Source of the DNA: Novipirellula sp052161655
GTDB lineage: Bacteria; Planctomycetota; Planctomycetia; Pirellulales; Pirellulaceae
Length of the DNA: 64,000 nucleotides
Assembly: GCF_052161655.1 (NCBI RefSeq)
Contig: NZ_CP197418.1
Location: 6,200,001 to 6,264,000 of the forward strand
Direction: 5' to 3'
Made by a program: the position numbers and the translations under genes. This document shows, one piece after another, positions 26,644 to 36,261 of this stretch. Each line of letters starts with the position of its first letter. Within the stretch, counting starts at the first letter, position 1. The notes under the pieces are model-generated. The model searched no databases. It saw only the letters and a list, made by a program, of their open reading frames with translations, and was not told the origin of the DNA.

Positions 26644-26880
26644 ATGTTAGTGCTCAGCCGAAAAGTGGGTGAAACCATCCAAATTGGAACCGACATCACC
26701 TTAACCATCAACCGTGTCGCCGGTGGCCGAGTTCAAATTGGAATCGTGGCACCCCGCGAAGTTGCCATTCGTCGTGGTGAGTTACCTGCGGCGACCAAGG
26801 ACACGACTTCGCTCCAATTGGTTGCGATGATCACTGAATTGGCGAACGCTGAAACGCAAGTTCTGAATCTCTCGTCATAA
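26644..26880 (+). CDS. csrA: Carbon storage regulator CsrA
   Basis: 78 aa, a little longer than the 61-aa E. coli protein. The N-terminus 'MLVLSRKVGETIQIG' and 'VQIGIVAPREVAIRRGEL' are diagnostic, including the Arg44-equivalent in the RNA-binding surface. The dimeric protein binds GGA motifs in 5' leaders and blocks or aids translation, coordinating carbon metabolism, motility and attachment; in some bacteria it is countered by FliW. It stands alone here, downstream of a surface-protein gene and convergent with the next one. The C-terminal 20 residues are a non-conserved tail. Confidence 0.95.
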   Translation: MLVLSRKVGETIQIGTDITLTINRVAGGRVQIGIVAPREVAIRRGELPAATKDTTSLQLVAMITELANAETQVLNLSS

Positions 26881-27076
26881 ATCGGTTCCTCAGCGATTAT
26901 TGCTCGCAAGTTCGAAGCTGATTGCTGAGGCCGTATGTTTTGTGGAAGGTCCTTCGCTCGGGATCTTTGGCCACGGGTATAGGGATCTATGAAACGATCC
27001 ACACCAAAACGCATGGATGATGCGTTCAGTGTTTTTCTGACAGCGAAAGCGACGCCGTGTTCGCCGGACATCGTCG

Positions 27077-28645
27077 TTACACTTCGTGTGACTTGCCGTC
27101 TTGTTCGTAAACCACTTTGTAAAGATTACGTTGGCGATCGTTCCAATTCTGGACTGAACCGGCTTCGCGATGGCGACGCAGCTGTTCAAAATCCAGGTCG
27201 TGGATGATCACCGTTTCGACATTCGGATTGCATTCTGCCGCGATTCCGTCTCGAGCAAATTCCACGTCTGCTGGCGTGAAGATCCCTGATTGAGCGTAGT
27301 GGATGTCCGAGTTCTCAACGAAGGGTAGGTTTCCGGTACAGCCCGAAATCGCCACGTACAAGTGATTCTCGATGCAGCGAGCCTGCGCACAATAACGCAC
27401 TCGCAAATAGCCATGTCGTGTGTCGGTGTTGAACGGCACGAAGATGATCTGGGCACCTTTCTGTGTCGCGATTCGAGTCAACTCGGGGAACTCGATATCG
27501 TAACAAATCTGGATTGCGATCGGCCCACAATCGGTTTCGAATACCTCGACTGATTTGCCGGGATTCACTCCCCACCATTTTCGTTCACTTGGCGTGATGT
27601 GGATCTTGTATTGTTTCCCGATCGAACCATCGCGGCGGAACAAGTAGGCAATGTTGTAAAGCGTTCCGTTTTCGATCACAAACTGTGATCCGCCAATCAC
27701 GTTGATGTCGTATTTGACCGACATCTCCGTAAACAGATCGAGGTACTGTGGCGTAAAGTCAGCGAGTTGGCGTGCCGCTTGCCCCGGACGACTTGACTCG
27801 ACACAGGAAAGCAATTGCGTCGTGAACAGCTCGGGGAACAAGATAAAGTCGCACTTGTAGTCCGACGCAGTATCGAGAAAGAACTCGCATTGCTGAGCAA
27901 ATTCATCGAAACCGCTAATCGTTCGCAATTGATACTGGACGACACAGACGCGAATGGGCTCGACGACGTGATGGAAACGTCGTTTTGCACCCGGTACGTA
28001 TTCGATGTTGCTCCAGATCGCATGCGTGGCGTAGCCGCACGATTCGGTATCCGATGGCAAATAGTTGGGCGTCAATCCGCGAACGATAAAGCCATTGGAA
28101 AGCTGGGCGGTTAATACCGGATCGTAGTTCTCTTTTTCGACCACTGAATCGATGTACTGACGTGCCGACATCGTGTCGGCGTGTTTGTGGTATCCGGGAA
28201 TCCGCCCGCCGATGATGATCTGGGAAAGATTCTTTTGGCGACACAGTTCTTTGCGCGCATCGTACAACCGACGCGACAATTTCATACCGCGAAATTCGGG
28301 ATCGACCATGATCTCGATCCCATACAGCGTGTCGCCTTTGGGTTTATGGTTGCGAATATAGCCGCCATCGGCGATCGCTTTCCAGTTATGCCATTCGAGC
28401 GCCGAGTCGTATTCCATGATCAAACTGGAGGACGAAGCGGCCAATTTGCCGTCGATTTCCACACAGATTTGGCCTTCGGGGAAAAGCGACAACTGACTTT
28501 CAATCTGGTCGCGGCCCCACGGTTCCATTCCTGGAAAGCAGCGTCTGGAAATCTCGACCAATGCATCGTAATCGTCGATGGTCAGCTGACGCACCACGAT
28601 CTTCCATTCAAATTTAGCTAGATCAAGCGGTTCCATTACTGTCAT
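27077..28645 (-). CDS. GNAT acetyltransferase - nitrilase (carbon-nitrogen hydrolase) fusion
   Basis: 522 aa. Residues about 17-200 form a GNAT acetyltransferase ('IVVRQLTIDDYDALVEISRR', 'VDPEFRGMKLSRRLYDARKE' as the acetyl-CoA loop). Residues about 230-500 form a carbon-nitrogen hydrolase with the Glu-Lys-Cys triad: FPELFT, 'YKIHITPSE' and QICYDIEFPEL. Such fusions are known and cytoplasmic. They are thought to act on amino-acid-derived amides, but the substrate is unproved. The gene is convergent with csrA, and an mgtE gene lies 53 nt upstream on the same strand. Confidence 0.85.
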   Translation of the reverse strand: MTVMEPLDLAKFEWKIVVRQLTIDDYDALVEISRRCFPGMEPWGRDQIESQLSLFPEGQICVEIDGKLAASSSSLIMEYDSALEWHNWKAIADGGYIRNHKPKGDTLYGIEIMVDPEFRGMKLSRRLYDARKELCRQKNLSQIIIGGRIPGYHKHADTMSARQYIDSVVEKENYDPVLTAQLSNGFIVRGLTPNYLPSDTESCGYATHAIWSNIEYVPGAKRRFHHVVEPIRVCVVQYQLRTISGFDEFAQQCEFFLDTASDYKCDFILFPELFTTQLLSCVESSRPGQAARQLADFTPQYLDLFTEMSVKYDINVIGGSQFVIENGTLYNIAYLFRRDGSIGKQYKIHITPSERKWWGVNPGKSVEVFETDCGPIAIQICYDIEFPELTRIATQKGAQIIFVPFNTDTRHGYLRVRYCAQARCIENHLYVAISGCTGNLPFVENSDIHYAQSGIFTPADVEFARDGIAAECNPNVETVIIHDLDFEQLRRHREAGSVQNWNDRQRNLYKVVYEQDGKSHEV

Positions 28646-28698
28646 CCCTTATGGGTTTTTTCTGCGAGTCCACGACGGCATGTCGAGTTCTGTCGCGT

Positions 28699-30090
28699 TT
28701 AGATCAACTTCGAAAGCATCATCGTGGCGAGCCCCAACACTAGGAAAAATCCACACATGTCGGTGACCGTGGTCAGCAGGGGCCCACTGGCGACGGCCGG
28801 GTCAAAACCAAATCGTTTCAACAGCAAAGGCACCACACCGCCAATCGATACTGCCACAATTGTATTCGCGAAAAGGGCGATGCCGACAACGATTCCGAGA
28901 TACGGATTTCCGTTAAACAATACGGCGACGATTGCAACAAGCACCCCCAGCGCCGATCCGTTAATCAACCCCACCGAAACCTCTTGCCACCAAACTCGCA
29001 ACATTTCGGTGGGCCGGACCAATCCAAGTGAAAGTTCTCGCATACTAACCGCGACGGCTTGGTTGCCGCTGCATCCACTCATATCACTAATGATCGGTAA
29101 AAATACGGCAAGGGCAATCACCGCTTGCAGTGTATCTTGAAAGTAGGCGATCACACCTGCGGCACCGATGTTCAAAAACACATTGATGCTCAACCAGCTC
29201 AAACGTCGCCGAGCTCTCAACCATATTGGCATCGTACGAAGTTCTTCGCCGCCGACGATCCCTTGGCTCTTTAGGTAATCGCTTTCGGCAGCACGCGTTT
29301 CTTCGTAATGCACTGCCTCGCGGTGCACGATTCCCTGCAGTTTGCCCTGCTCGTCGACAACGGGCACGGCGAGGTAATTATGAGAATCAAACAGCTCGAT
29401 CAAATCGTCAAGCGGTGCCGTGGCTTGCACCGAAATCGGATCTCGAATCATCAAATCGGCGAGATGTTCTGCGCGTTTGACGAACAACAAGTTTTGCATC
29501 GGCAAGACGCCGACCAACCGATCCTGGTCGTCACAAACGTAGGCGTAGCGAACATCGAAGTCGCTGTAATCTTCGCCGTGCTCGCTCAGATCGTGGATCA
29601 CATCGCGAACCGACATTTGGTCGTTGAAGCGAAGCATCTCGCGAACCATCATCCCGCCCGCTTCATCATCTTCATACGATGACAATTCGCGAGCCGAAGC
29701 TGCCTCGTCGCTTGGCAATTCGTCTAAAATTGCTTCGGCTTGCTCGTCACTTAGGTCGCCCAGCAAGTCGGCTTGCTCGTCGCTTGGCAATTCTTGGACG
29801 ATTGCCGCCGCAGTCGTGGTGTCCAGCAGCGCCAGCATACGAGCCGCTTCCACCTCCGGCAAATGACTGATCAGCTCGGCCGCGTCGGCGGCATTGAGCG
29901 CCTCGAGCACCTGCATTTCTTCGGACTCGTCAAGCCGGCTGAGGGCAAGGGCTTGGTCGGCAGTCGAAAGCTGGGATACGTAATCTTCGAGCTGGACGTT
30001 GCTGCCTTCTTGAGCCAAACGCAGCAATTCTTCCCAAGGACGATCGTCCACTTGGGCTACACCGGACGATGATTCATCAGAGCTGGGCAT
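28699..30090 (-). CDS. mgtE: Magnesium channel/transporter MgtE
   Basis: 463 aa. Acidic MgtE N-domain of repeated 'ELPSDEQADLLGDLSDEQAE'-like helices (about 30-140), then two CBS domains (about 145-265, with VLPMQNLLFV and 'YLAVPVVDEQGKLQGIVHRE'), then five membrane helices (about 290-463) with 'SDMSGCSGNQAVAVSMRELS', the pore signature. CBS domains sense cytoplasmic Mg2+ and close the pore. The start at 30090 ('MPSSDESSSG') is preferred to ATG 30120. It is followed by the GNAT-nitrilase gene, though a functional link is not evident. Confidence 0.95.
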   Translation of the reverse strand: MPSSDESSSGVAQVDDRPWEELLRLAQEGSNVQLEDYVSQLSTADQALALSRLDESEEMQVLEALNAADAAELISHLPEVEAARMLALLDTTTAAAIVQELPSDEQADLLGDLSDEQAEAILDELPSDEAASARELSSYEDDEAGGMMVREMLRFNDQMSVRDVIHDLSEHGEDYSDFDVRYAYVCDDQDRLVGVLPMQNLLFVKRAEHLADLMIRDPISVQATAPLDDLIELFDSHNYLAVPVVDEQGKLQGIVHREAVHYEETRAAESDYLKSQGIVGGEELRTMPIWLRARRRLSWLSINVFLNIGAAGVIAYFQDTLQAVIALAVFLPIISDMSGCSGNQAVAVSMRELSLGLVRPTEMLRVWWQEVSVGLINGSALGVLVAIVAVLFNGNPYLGIVVGIALFANTIVAVSIGGVVPLLLKRFGFDPAVASGPLLTTVTDMCGFFLVLGLATMMLSKLI

Positions 30091-30388
30091 CAACGACTCT
30101 TTCGTGGATGGAGAAAACACTTGATAGCATTACTCGGCGTTGGCTAGCGACGCGCGTGCGAGTGAAATTGGATCGGTCACAACAGGATGGCAAGCCGTTT
30201 GGAAAGTCTCGACGCGATTGGCTTCCACCCTTCAGTGGAAGTTTTGATAGCGACGGGGGCGTTCGCGTTCAAGACGGCGGCATGCACAAGTGACCAGCTT
30301 GACGAAATTTTCCGGAAACCGAAACCGCAGCTCGCCAAGGAAGTGGCAAGATGCTTTCCAATGGAAAATTAATTGCCGCTAAGAGCGA

Positions 30389-30476
30389 TATCCGAAAAGG
30401 GGTCTGACCCTCTCCGGCCAGGCAAAAAACTCAACAAAACGACTCGCTTCCAACGGGTCAGACCCCTTTTCGGATA
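30389..30476. repeat. 22-bp perfect inverted repeat
   Basis: Arms at 30389-30410 and 30455-30476 are exact inverted copies centred on ggggtctgaccc, enclosing 44 nt. The 'aaaaggggtctgaccc' core recurs in many bacterial genomes as a REP-like palindrome, sometimes mobilised by REP-associated transposases; none is seen here. Confidence 0.85.
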
Positions 30477-30480
30477 CCCT

Positions 30481-30876
30481 CTAAGAACAGCAACTTTCGA
30501 GCGAAATCGATTGTTCAAAGAGTTTCAGAATGGGCTGGTACACGATCGGTTCGCGGTACTTTTGTTCGATCGCAACTGCTTCGCGAAGCAGGCTGTGGGC
30601 CAAAATCCTATCGCCCGCTTCGGATGCACGCAGTGCTTGTTCGCCGAGCTCTTCAGCCAACGCAGCGTCACGTTCCACCGTGACCAACCAAATGGCAGCA
30701 TGGCCCCAACAGCGAGATTCTTCGCCTCGAGTCGCCTTTTCCGCCATCCCTGCCTGACGACTCCGCAATCCTTCCAAATTCAATCGTGAACTTCCAAATT
30801 GTGTCGGCCACTGGCAACCAATCCAAAGCGATTTGGCTTGGTGCAGTGCTTCTTTGAAAGTGAGTGAATCATTCAT
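30481..30876 (-). CDS. Hypothetical TPR-like protein
   Basis: 131 aa starting 'MNDSLTFKEALHQAKSLWIG'; a longer frame exists to 30894. Helical, with 'RDAALAEELGEQALRASEAG' and 'ILAHSLLREAVAIEQKY' resembling half-tetratricopeptide motifs. Soluble, function unknown. Its stop (30481) is 5 nt from the inverted repeat, which may serve as its terminator. Confidence 0.6.
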   Translation of the reverse strand: MNDSLTFKEALHQAKSLWIGCQWPTQFGSSRLNLEGLRSRQAGMAEKATRGEESRCWGHAAIWLVTVERDAALAEELGEQALRASEAGDRILAHSLLREAVAIEQKYREPIVYQPILKLFEQSISLESCCS

Positions 30877-31074
30877 AAATTTGGTTAAAATCAATCGCGT
30901 GCCCGCTGATGCAAACCATCCGTTGAGCTTAGACTCTTGAAGATTGCATAACGAACTGGGTTAAGTTTGGTTGACAGTTAATCGCTTGATCGCAAACCGC
31001 GTGCCCATTCGCCCAGATTTGCTTTTATTGTGACGCTAGCTGAACCACTCACAGCACCCCAAAAGTGAAAATTG

Positions 31075-33195
31075 ATGCGTTGGCTACGGAATAACGCGTT
31101 TTCGATCGCAGTAACGATAGCCATTTTGACGATTGTTTTGTCGTGTCTGATCACGTACCGAGCGCTCGATGAGTTGCCGCAATCGCATCGCCGGATCGTC
31201 AACACCGAAGAGCAACTTGGACGAGTGACCAGTTTGCGATTCACAATAGGCACCGCCGCATCACGGTTGCGTGCTTTGACGCTTGGCGGAGACGAACAAG
31301 ACCGCAGTGAACTTGTCGAAGCGATCGGCCGCTGCGAACAGTTGGCCGAAGAGCTTCAGAAAGTTGCGTTGTCAAGCGAAGTGGTACTGCTAGACGGACT
31401 TGAACCGTTGTTGATGGATTGCCGACGGTATGTGAACGAGATTCGGCCGCTAACGCCCATCGCAACCTCGCTGGATTTGCCGCAGCGAACGCGACTGCGA
31501 ATTGATGCCACGAATCTGCGCGCCCGCCTCGAAGCCAGTCTGGCTGCCAACCATCATCATTTGACGAAGATGAAAAAGGCGGCGGAGCGTGAACGACTCG
31601 AAGCCGCTTGGGCTTTAATCGGAGGCCATGCACTGATGCTTGGACTGGTGGGGTTGCTTTACGTTGCTCGACGGAGCGAACAACAACTTCGGCGTCTCGC
31701 GGATATGCGCACCCTCGAGGCGGACGAGCGATTCGCGCTGATCGTTCGCGGTTCGTCCGACGGCATTTTATTGACCGATGAAAACGGTCGCATCCAGATG
31801 ACCAACCCGGCGTTTGATGAAATGTTTCAAACCGACGAGGCGACACTCAAAGGGATGACGGTGGGGTCGTTGTTTACCACCACTGTGATTGACGAGTGGT
31901 TGGCCAATCGATTGGTCGAGAACGATCGAGAAAGCACATTGTCACGACGTGTCAAAGCGATGCGTCCCAATGGAACCCGGCTGCATACCGAATTGACGGT
32001 CACCCCGCAGACGATCCGTGATCAAGAGTTTCTTGCCATCTCTGTGCGTGATGTCTCTGAACGCGAAGCATCACGATTACGATTAAAGCAACACGAGGCG
32101 TTGTTGAGCGAGATTCCCGAACCGCTGCACATTCTGGACGCGGTCGGCCGGGTGGTTTATTGGAATCGGGGTGCACAACGTCTGTTCGGATTTGAGGCCA
32201 ACGAAGCGATTGGGCAAACCGCCAATGACTTGTTGAAAATCGTCCCTCCCAAAGGTAGCGATAATAACATTCACGCTGTCAAATACGCAGAGACCGAGCG
32301 TTGGTCGGGCGAGTTGATTGCGACCACCAAGGCGGGGCGTCGCATTCGCATCGAACGTCGACGCACTCGAATTCGCGAAGCGAGTGAGACGATTGGCGAA
32401 GTGGTCTTGGATTTGGACTTGGGTGAACGCAAACGACTGCAACAGGTCGAGCGGCGACGGCAACGACTTGAGAGTTTGGGGACGTTGGCGAGCGGAATCG
32501 CTCACGACTTGAATAATTTGTTGACGCCGATTTTGATGAGTTGCAGGATGCTGCAACGAACCGACGCCAATATTGATCGCGGTGCGTTGCTGGACACGAT
32601 TGGCAACGGCGCCAGTCGCGGTGCCGATCTGATTTCTCAATTGTTAACGTTTGCTCGAGGCGGCGATGGCGAGCACGAACCGATCAACGTGGGGGCAATC
32701 ATCCCGGAAATCGCGGCGATTTTGCAGGCAACGTTGCCCAAAGGCATTGAGCTGAAGACCGAAGTCAGTGACAACCTGCCCTCCATTCTCGCTGACGAAA
32801 CCGAGATCAGCCAAGTGATCATGAATCTTGCCATCAACGCACGCGATGCAATGAACCATCATGGCAAACTAACGATCTCAGCCGCTCCGATCACGTTGGC
32901 AAGCGAGCGTTCGTACTCTTACAGCACGCTTCAACCCGGCGATTATCTATCCATTACGGTATCCGATACGGGGACCGGTATTCCCAAAGAGATTCGTGAG
33001 CGAATGTTTGATCCCTTCTTCACCACCAAAGAGCGAGGCCAAGGGACAGGACTTGGTTTGAGCACCTCGATTGGTATCGTACGAAGCCACGAAGGGGCGG
33101 TCGACGTACGCTCGACGGTCGGTGAAGGAACCCGTATTTCTGTCATCCTGCCTGCATTCTCTTCTTCGACAACTGAAAGTGATCCGGCCAAATGA
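31075..33195 (+). CDS. PAS-domain sensor histidine kinase
   Basis: 706 aa. Two membrane helices (about 10-29 and 180-198) bracket an extracytoplasmic helical sensor; two PAS domains follow (about 218-330, 'DERFALIVRGSSDGILLTDE'; 340-460, 'ALLSEIPEPLHILDAVGRVV'). The HisKA site is 'LASGIAHDLNNLL' with His477. The HATPase has 'NLAINARDAM' (N box), 'VSDTGTGIP' (G1), and FDPFFTTKERGQGTGLGLST (F and G2). It phosphorylates itself and then the regulator encoded next, whose ATG overlaps its stop by 4 nt. The signal is unknown. Confidence 0.95.
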   Translation: MRWLRNNAFSIAVTIAILTIVLSCLITYRALDELPQSHRRIVNTEEQLGRVTSLRFTIGTAASRLRALTLGGDEQDRSELVEAIGRCEQLAEELQKVALSSEVVLLDGLEPLLMDCRRYVNEIRPLTPIATSLDLPQRTRLRIDATNLRARLEASLAANHHHLTKMKKAAERERLEAAWALIGGHALMLGLVGLLYVARRSEQQLRRLADMRTLEADERFALIVRGSSDGILLTDENGRIQMTNPAFDEMFQTDEATLKGMTVGSLFTTTVIDEWLANRLVENDRESTLSRRVKAMRPNGTRLHTELTVTPQTIRDQEFLAISVRDVSEREASRLRLKQHEALLSEIPEPLHILDAVGRVVYWNRGAQRLFGFEANEAIGQTANDLLKIVPPKGSDNNIHAVKYAETERWSGELIATTKAGRRIRIERRRTRIREASETIGEVVLDLDLGERKRLQQVERRRQRLESLGTLASGIAHDLNNLLTPILMSCRMLQRTDANIDRGALLDTIGNGASRGADLISQLLTFARGGDGEHEPINVGAIIPEIAAILQATLPKGIELKTEVSDNLPSILADETEISQVIMNLAINARDAMNHHGKLTISAAPITLASERSYSYSTLQPGDYLSITVSDTGTGIPKEIRERMFDPFFTTKERGQGTGLGLSTSIGIVRSHEGAVDVRSTVGEGTRISVILPAFSSSTTESDPAK

Positions 33196-34667
33196 ACTCC
33201 AGCGACCCCAGCACTCTGTTAGTCGTCGATGACGATGCGTTGATTTTGCAGGTCATGAAACTTTGCTTGCCTGCACCGGACTATCATGTCATCACCGCAG
33301 ATACCGCCAGCAAAGGTCTGCAACTGTTTGCCCAACACAAACCGGATGCCGTACTACTGGATATCCAATTGCCGGATCAATCAGGGTTGGCAGCGCTTCA
33401 TGAATTTCGTGAGCTGGATCGTCGCGTTCCGGTGATCATGATGACGGGGCACGGCACCGCCGAGACCGCGATCGGCGCGATGAGCGGCGGTGCGTTTGAG
33501 TACGTGACGAAGCCGTTTGAACCGGATGACATTTTGCCGATCATCGATTCCGCATTGGAAACCAGCCGGATGGCGCGAAAGCCAGCGGTCTTGCCATCGG
33601 AAAGCCTCGGCGATGCCGACGACGCTACCACCGACCGCGTGTTAGGGGATTGCCCCGCGATGGTCGAAGTGTTTCGCTCGATCGGACGAGTGGCTTCACG
33701 AGACGTCGCGGTCTTGATCCTCGGCGAAACCGGCACAGGGAAAGAGGTCGTTGCCAGAGCGATCTATCAACACAGCAATCGTCGTGACCAATTGTTTCAT
33801 GCGATCAACTGTGCCGCGATTCCCGAGAATTTGCTAGAAAGCGAGTTGTTTGGCCATGAAAAGGGATCCTTCACCGGCGCCGACCAAAGGCACATTGGCA
33901 AATTCGAAGTCTGTAACGGAGGCACGTTGTTTCTGGACGAAATCGGAGACATGACGCCAAAGATGCAGACCAAGTTGCTGCGGGTGCTGCAAGAGAAAGA
34001 ATTCGAGCGAGTCGGTGGTAACAAGTCAATCAAGTCCGACGTTCGCATCATCGCAGCAACCAATCGTGATGTCGAATCCGCGATGGTGGACAACAGTTTT
34101 CGCAGCGATCTGTATTACCGTTTGAACGAATTTACGATCAACTTGCCGCCGCTGCGTGATCGAGGCGAAGACATCAAGATCATGGTGGACTACTTTTTTG
34201 CAAGGTTTGCCAAATCGCTCGGAAAAGAGTTCGTTTCGATAGCTCCGGAAACCATGGCGGCGCTAAAACTTCATTCCTGGCCGGGGAATGTTCGCGAGTT
34301 GCAAGGTGTGATTAAGCAAACGTTGTTGAAGGCGAGTGGTCCCGTTATCGTCCCCGCCTTTCTGCCAGGTAGTTTTACCGTACAGAATGACGATAGTTCC
34401 ACGAACTCAGCGAATCTGGAAAAAGGAAACTCGGGAACATGGCAAGCGAATTTGAAGATGCGAGCGGCGGCATTGCTCGAAGAAGGATCCCACAACATTT
34501 CCGCTGACATCCACGACGCGGTGGATCGGGAAATCCTGCCCGAAATTCTTCGCGCGACTCAAGGGAATGTCAGCGCGGCGAGCAGCCGGCTAGGCGTGAG
34601 CCGGCCAACACTGCGAAGTCGATTGAAACAGTTGGGACTTAGCACCGACGTTGCAAAGGATGCTTAA
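33192..34667 (+). CDS. Sigma-54-dependent response regulator (NtrC family)
   Basis: 491 aa. REC domain 1-125 with Asp13-15 and phospho-acceptor Asp57 (VLLDIQLPD). AAA+ domain from about 150: Walker A GETGTGKE (178-185), sigma-54 contact loop GSFTGA (225-230, Gly-Ser instead of Gly-Ala), Walker B 'GGTLFLDEIGDM' and the R-finger region. The C-terminal Fis-type helix-turn-helix is 'EILRATQGNVSAASSRLGVS'. It activates sigma-54 promoters after phosphorylation by the kinase it overlaps (ATGA). GSFTGA variants are known and active. Target genes are not evident nearby. Confidence 0.95.
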   Translation: MNSSDPSTLLVVDDDALILQVMKLCLPAPDYHVITADTASKGLQLFAQHKPDAVLLDIQLPDQSGLAALHEFRELDRRVPVIMMTGHGTAETAIGAMSGGAFEYVTKPFEPDDILPIIDSALETSRMARKPAVLPSESLGDADDATTDRVLGDCPAMVEVFRSIGRVASRDVAVLILGETGTGKEVVARAIYQHSNRRDQLFHAINCAAIPENLLESELFGHEKGSFTGADQRHIGKFEVCNGGTLFLDEIGDMTPKMQTKLLRVLQEKEFERVGGNKSIKSDVRIIAATNRDVESAMVDNSFRSDLYYRLNEFTINLPPLRDRGEDIKIMVDYFFARFAKSLGKEFVSIAPETMAALKLHSWPGNVRELQGVIKQTLLKASGPVIVPAFLPGSFTVQNDDSSTNSANLEKGNSGTWQANLKMRAAALLEEGSHNISADIHDAVDREILPEILRATQGNVSAASSRLGVSRPTLRSRLKQLGLSTDVAKDA

Positions 34668-34721
34668 TTGCTTTGTAGCAAACAGAATGCAATCACATTC
34701 GTGACAGGGACGCGTGAAGCC

Positions 34722-34769
34722 GATGTTTTTGGACGGGGGGCGTGTCTGGCAGCAGCGTACAAAAACATC
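34722..34769. terminator. Possible terminator
   Basis: Inverted repeat gatgtttttg/caaaaacatc with a 28-nt loop, 55 nt past the response-regulator stop. The large loop makes it weak. Nothing else is recognised before the next gene. Confidence 0.35.
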
Positions 34770-34926
34770 CGGAAAGCAACTAATTCTAATTTGGTACCGT
34801 TATTGCGTGCTTTTTGTTTGCGTTTCGTTGGCTTGCCGCGGCGTTGTCGCGTAACTTAGACAGTACCAGACAGCGCGACGTCGCTTCGTTTGAATGATAC
34901 TTCTCTTCTCAAAGGTTTTTGCTGCT

Positions 34927-36144
34927 ATGAAACTTGGCATTATTTCTTGCGCCCCGCGTTGTTACAGCACTCGACGTTTGGTCGCCGCAGCAAAGGAGCG
35001 TGGATACAAGGTTTCCGTCATCAACACACTGAAGTGTGCAATCGATCTGCAACGAGGAAAGCCCGACCTTTATTATCGAGGCAAACCGCTCTCCGACTTC
35101 GACGCGATGATCCCGCGTATTGGTGCAAGCATCACTTACTTTGGTACCGCCGTGGTGCGCCAACTTGAACAAATGAATGTGTTCGTTGCCAATAGTTCTG
35201 CAGGGATTGCCAATAGTCGCGACAAATTGCGAAGTCTTCAGATTCTTAGTCGTCACCATATCGGCATGCCAAAGACAACCTTTGTTCGCGACCGCGGCGA
35301 CGTGATTCCGGCAATCGAGCGGATTGGTGGCGCGCCGGTCATCATCAAACTACTCGAAGGCACCCAAGGCGTTGGCGTGATTTTGGCTGACACGATCAAG
35401 ATTGCCGAAGCTATCATCGAAACGCTGCAAACCGCCAAACAAAACGTGCTCGTGCAAAGTTTTGTTGCCGAAAGCAAGGGACGCGACGTGCGGGCGTTTG
35501 TCGTTGGCGATCGGGTCATCGGAGCGATGCGGCGAGTTGCCCAGGGTGACGAGTTTCGTAGCAATGTGCATCGTGGCGGTGTGGTCGAAACCGTCGAACT
35601 CAATGACGAATATCGCGAAACGGCGATTCGTGCGGCTCAGATCATGGGGCTGCGGATCGCAGGCGTCGACATGCTCGAAGGACAACACGGCCCCCAAGTC
35701 ATGGAGGTCAACAGTTCGCCGGGTCTAGAGGGCATCGAGCGGGCCACCCAAATGGACATTGCCGGAGCCATCATCGAATACTGCGCCGCGCACGTCGATT
35801 TTCCTGAGATGGATATTCGTCAACGTCTGACCGTCAGTCGTGGTTATGGCGTCTGTGAATTGGTGGTCCCCGAAGGATCCCATTTCGTGGGGATGACGAT
35901 CACCGAGGCGGCCTTTACCGACCGCGATATCAACGTGCTGACGTTGTACCGTGGTAACACGGTGATCCCCAACCCTAAATATTCTCGCAAGATGGAAGCG
36001 GGAGACCGATTATTGTGCTTTGGTAAACAAGAAGCGATGAAAGAAATGGTGCCGACCAAAACTCGCAAGAAACGGGCACCGAAGATCAAGACGCTCGAGC
36101 AATCGATGATCGATGAAGCGTCGACTCATTCACCACACCACTAA
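34927..36144 (+). CDS. rimK: RimK-like ATP-grasp ligase with C-terminal RCK_C domain
   Basis: 405 aa. Residues 1-290 match RimK: 'MKLGIISCAPRCYSTRRLVA', 'DKLRSLQILSRHHIGMPKT', 'VIIKLLEGTQGVGVILADT', 'SKGRDVRAFVVGDRVIGAM' and 'EVNSSPGLEGIERAT' (metal/ATP-binding Glu-Asn). RimK ligates glutamate, classically onto ribosomal protein S6. The last ~115 residues are an extra TrkA_C-like RCK_C domain ('GVCELVVPEGSHFVGMTITE', 'LTLYRGNTVIPNP', 'AGDRLLCFG') followed by a basic 'KTRKKRAPKIK' tail. ATG 34927 gives the usual N-terminus. The next gene encodes a deacylase-family protein that often accompanies rimK. Confidence 0.9.
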   Translation: MKLGIISCAPRCYSTRRLVAAAKERGYKVSVINTLKCAIDLQRGKPDLYYRGKPLSDFDAMIPRIGASITYFGTAVVRQLEQMNVFVANSSAGIANSRDKLRSLQILSRHHIGMPKTTFVRDRGDVIPAIERIGGAPVIIKLLEGTQGVGVILADTIKIAEAIIETLQTAKQNVLVQSFVAESKGRDVRAFVVGDRVIGAMRRVAQGDEFRSNVHRGGVVETVELNDEYRETAIRAAQIMGLRIAGVDMLEGQHGPQVMEVNSSPGLEGIERATQMDIAGAIIEYCAAHVDFPEMDIRQRLTVSRGYGVCELVVPEGSHFVGMTITEAAFTDRDINVLTLYRGNTVIPNPKYSRKMEAGDRLLCFGKQEAMKEMVPTKTRKKRAPKIKTLEQSMIDEASTHSPHH

Positions 36145-36261
36145 GAATGGTGTAAAATGGAATTTGAATCAGGTGAACTTTATCCTTTTGTTTGGGATCA
36201 AACTTGATTCGGTATCCTCTACTTCTCACGTAAGTCTAACGGCTTCAATAGCGATCGAATC

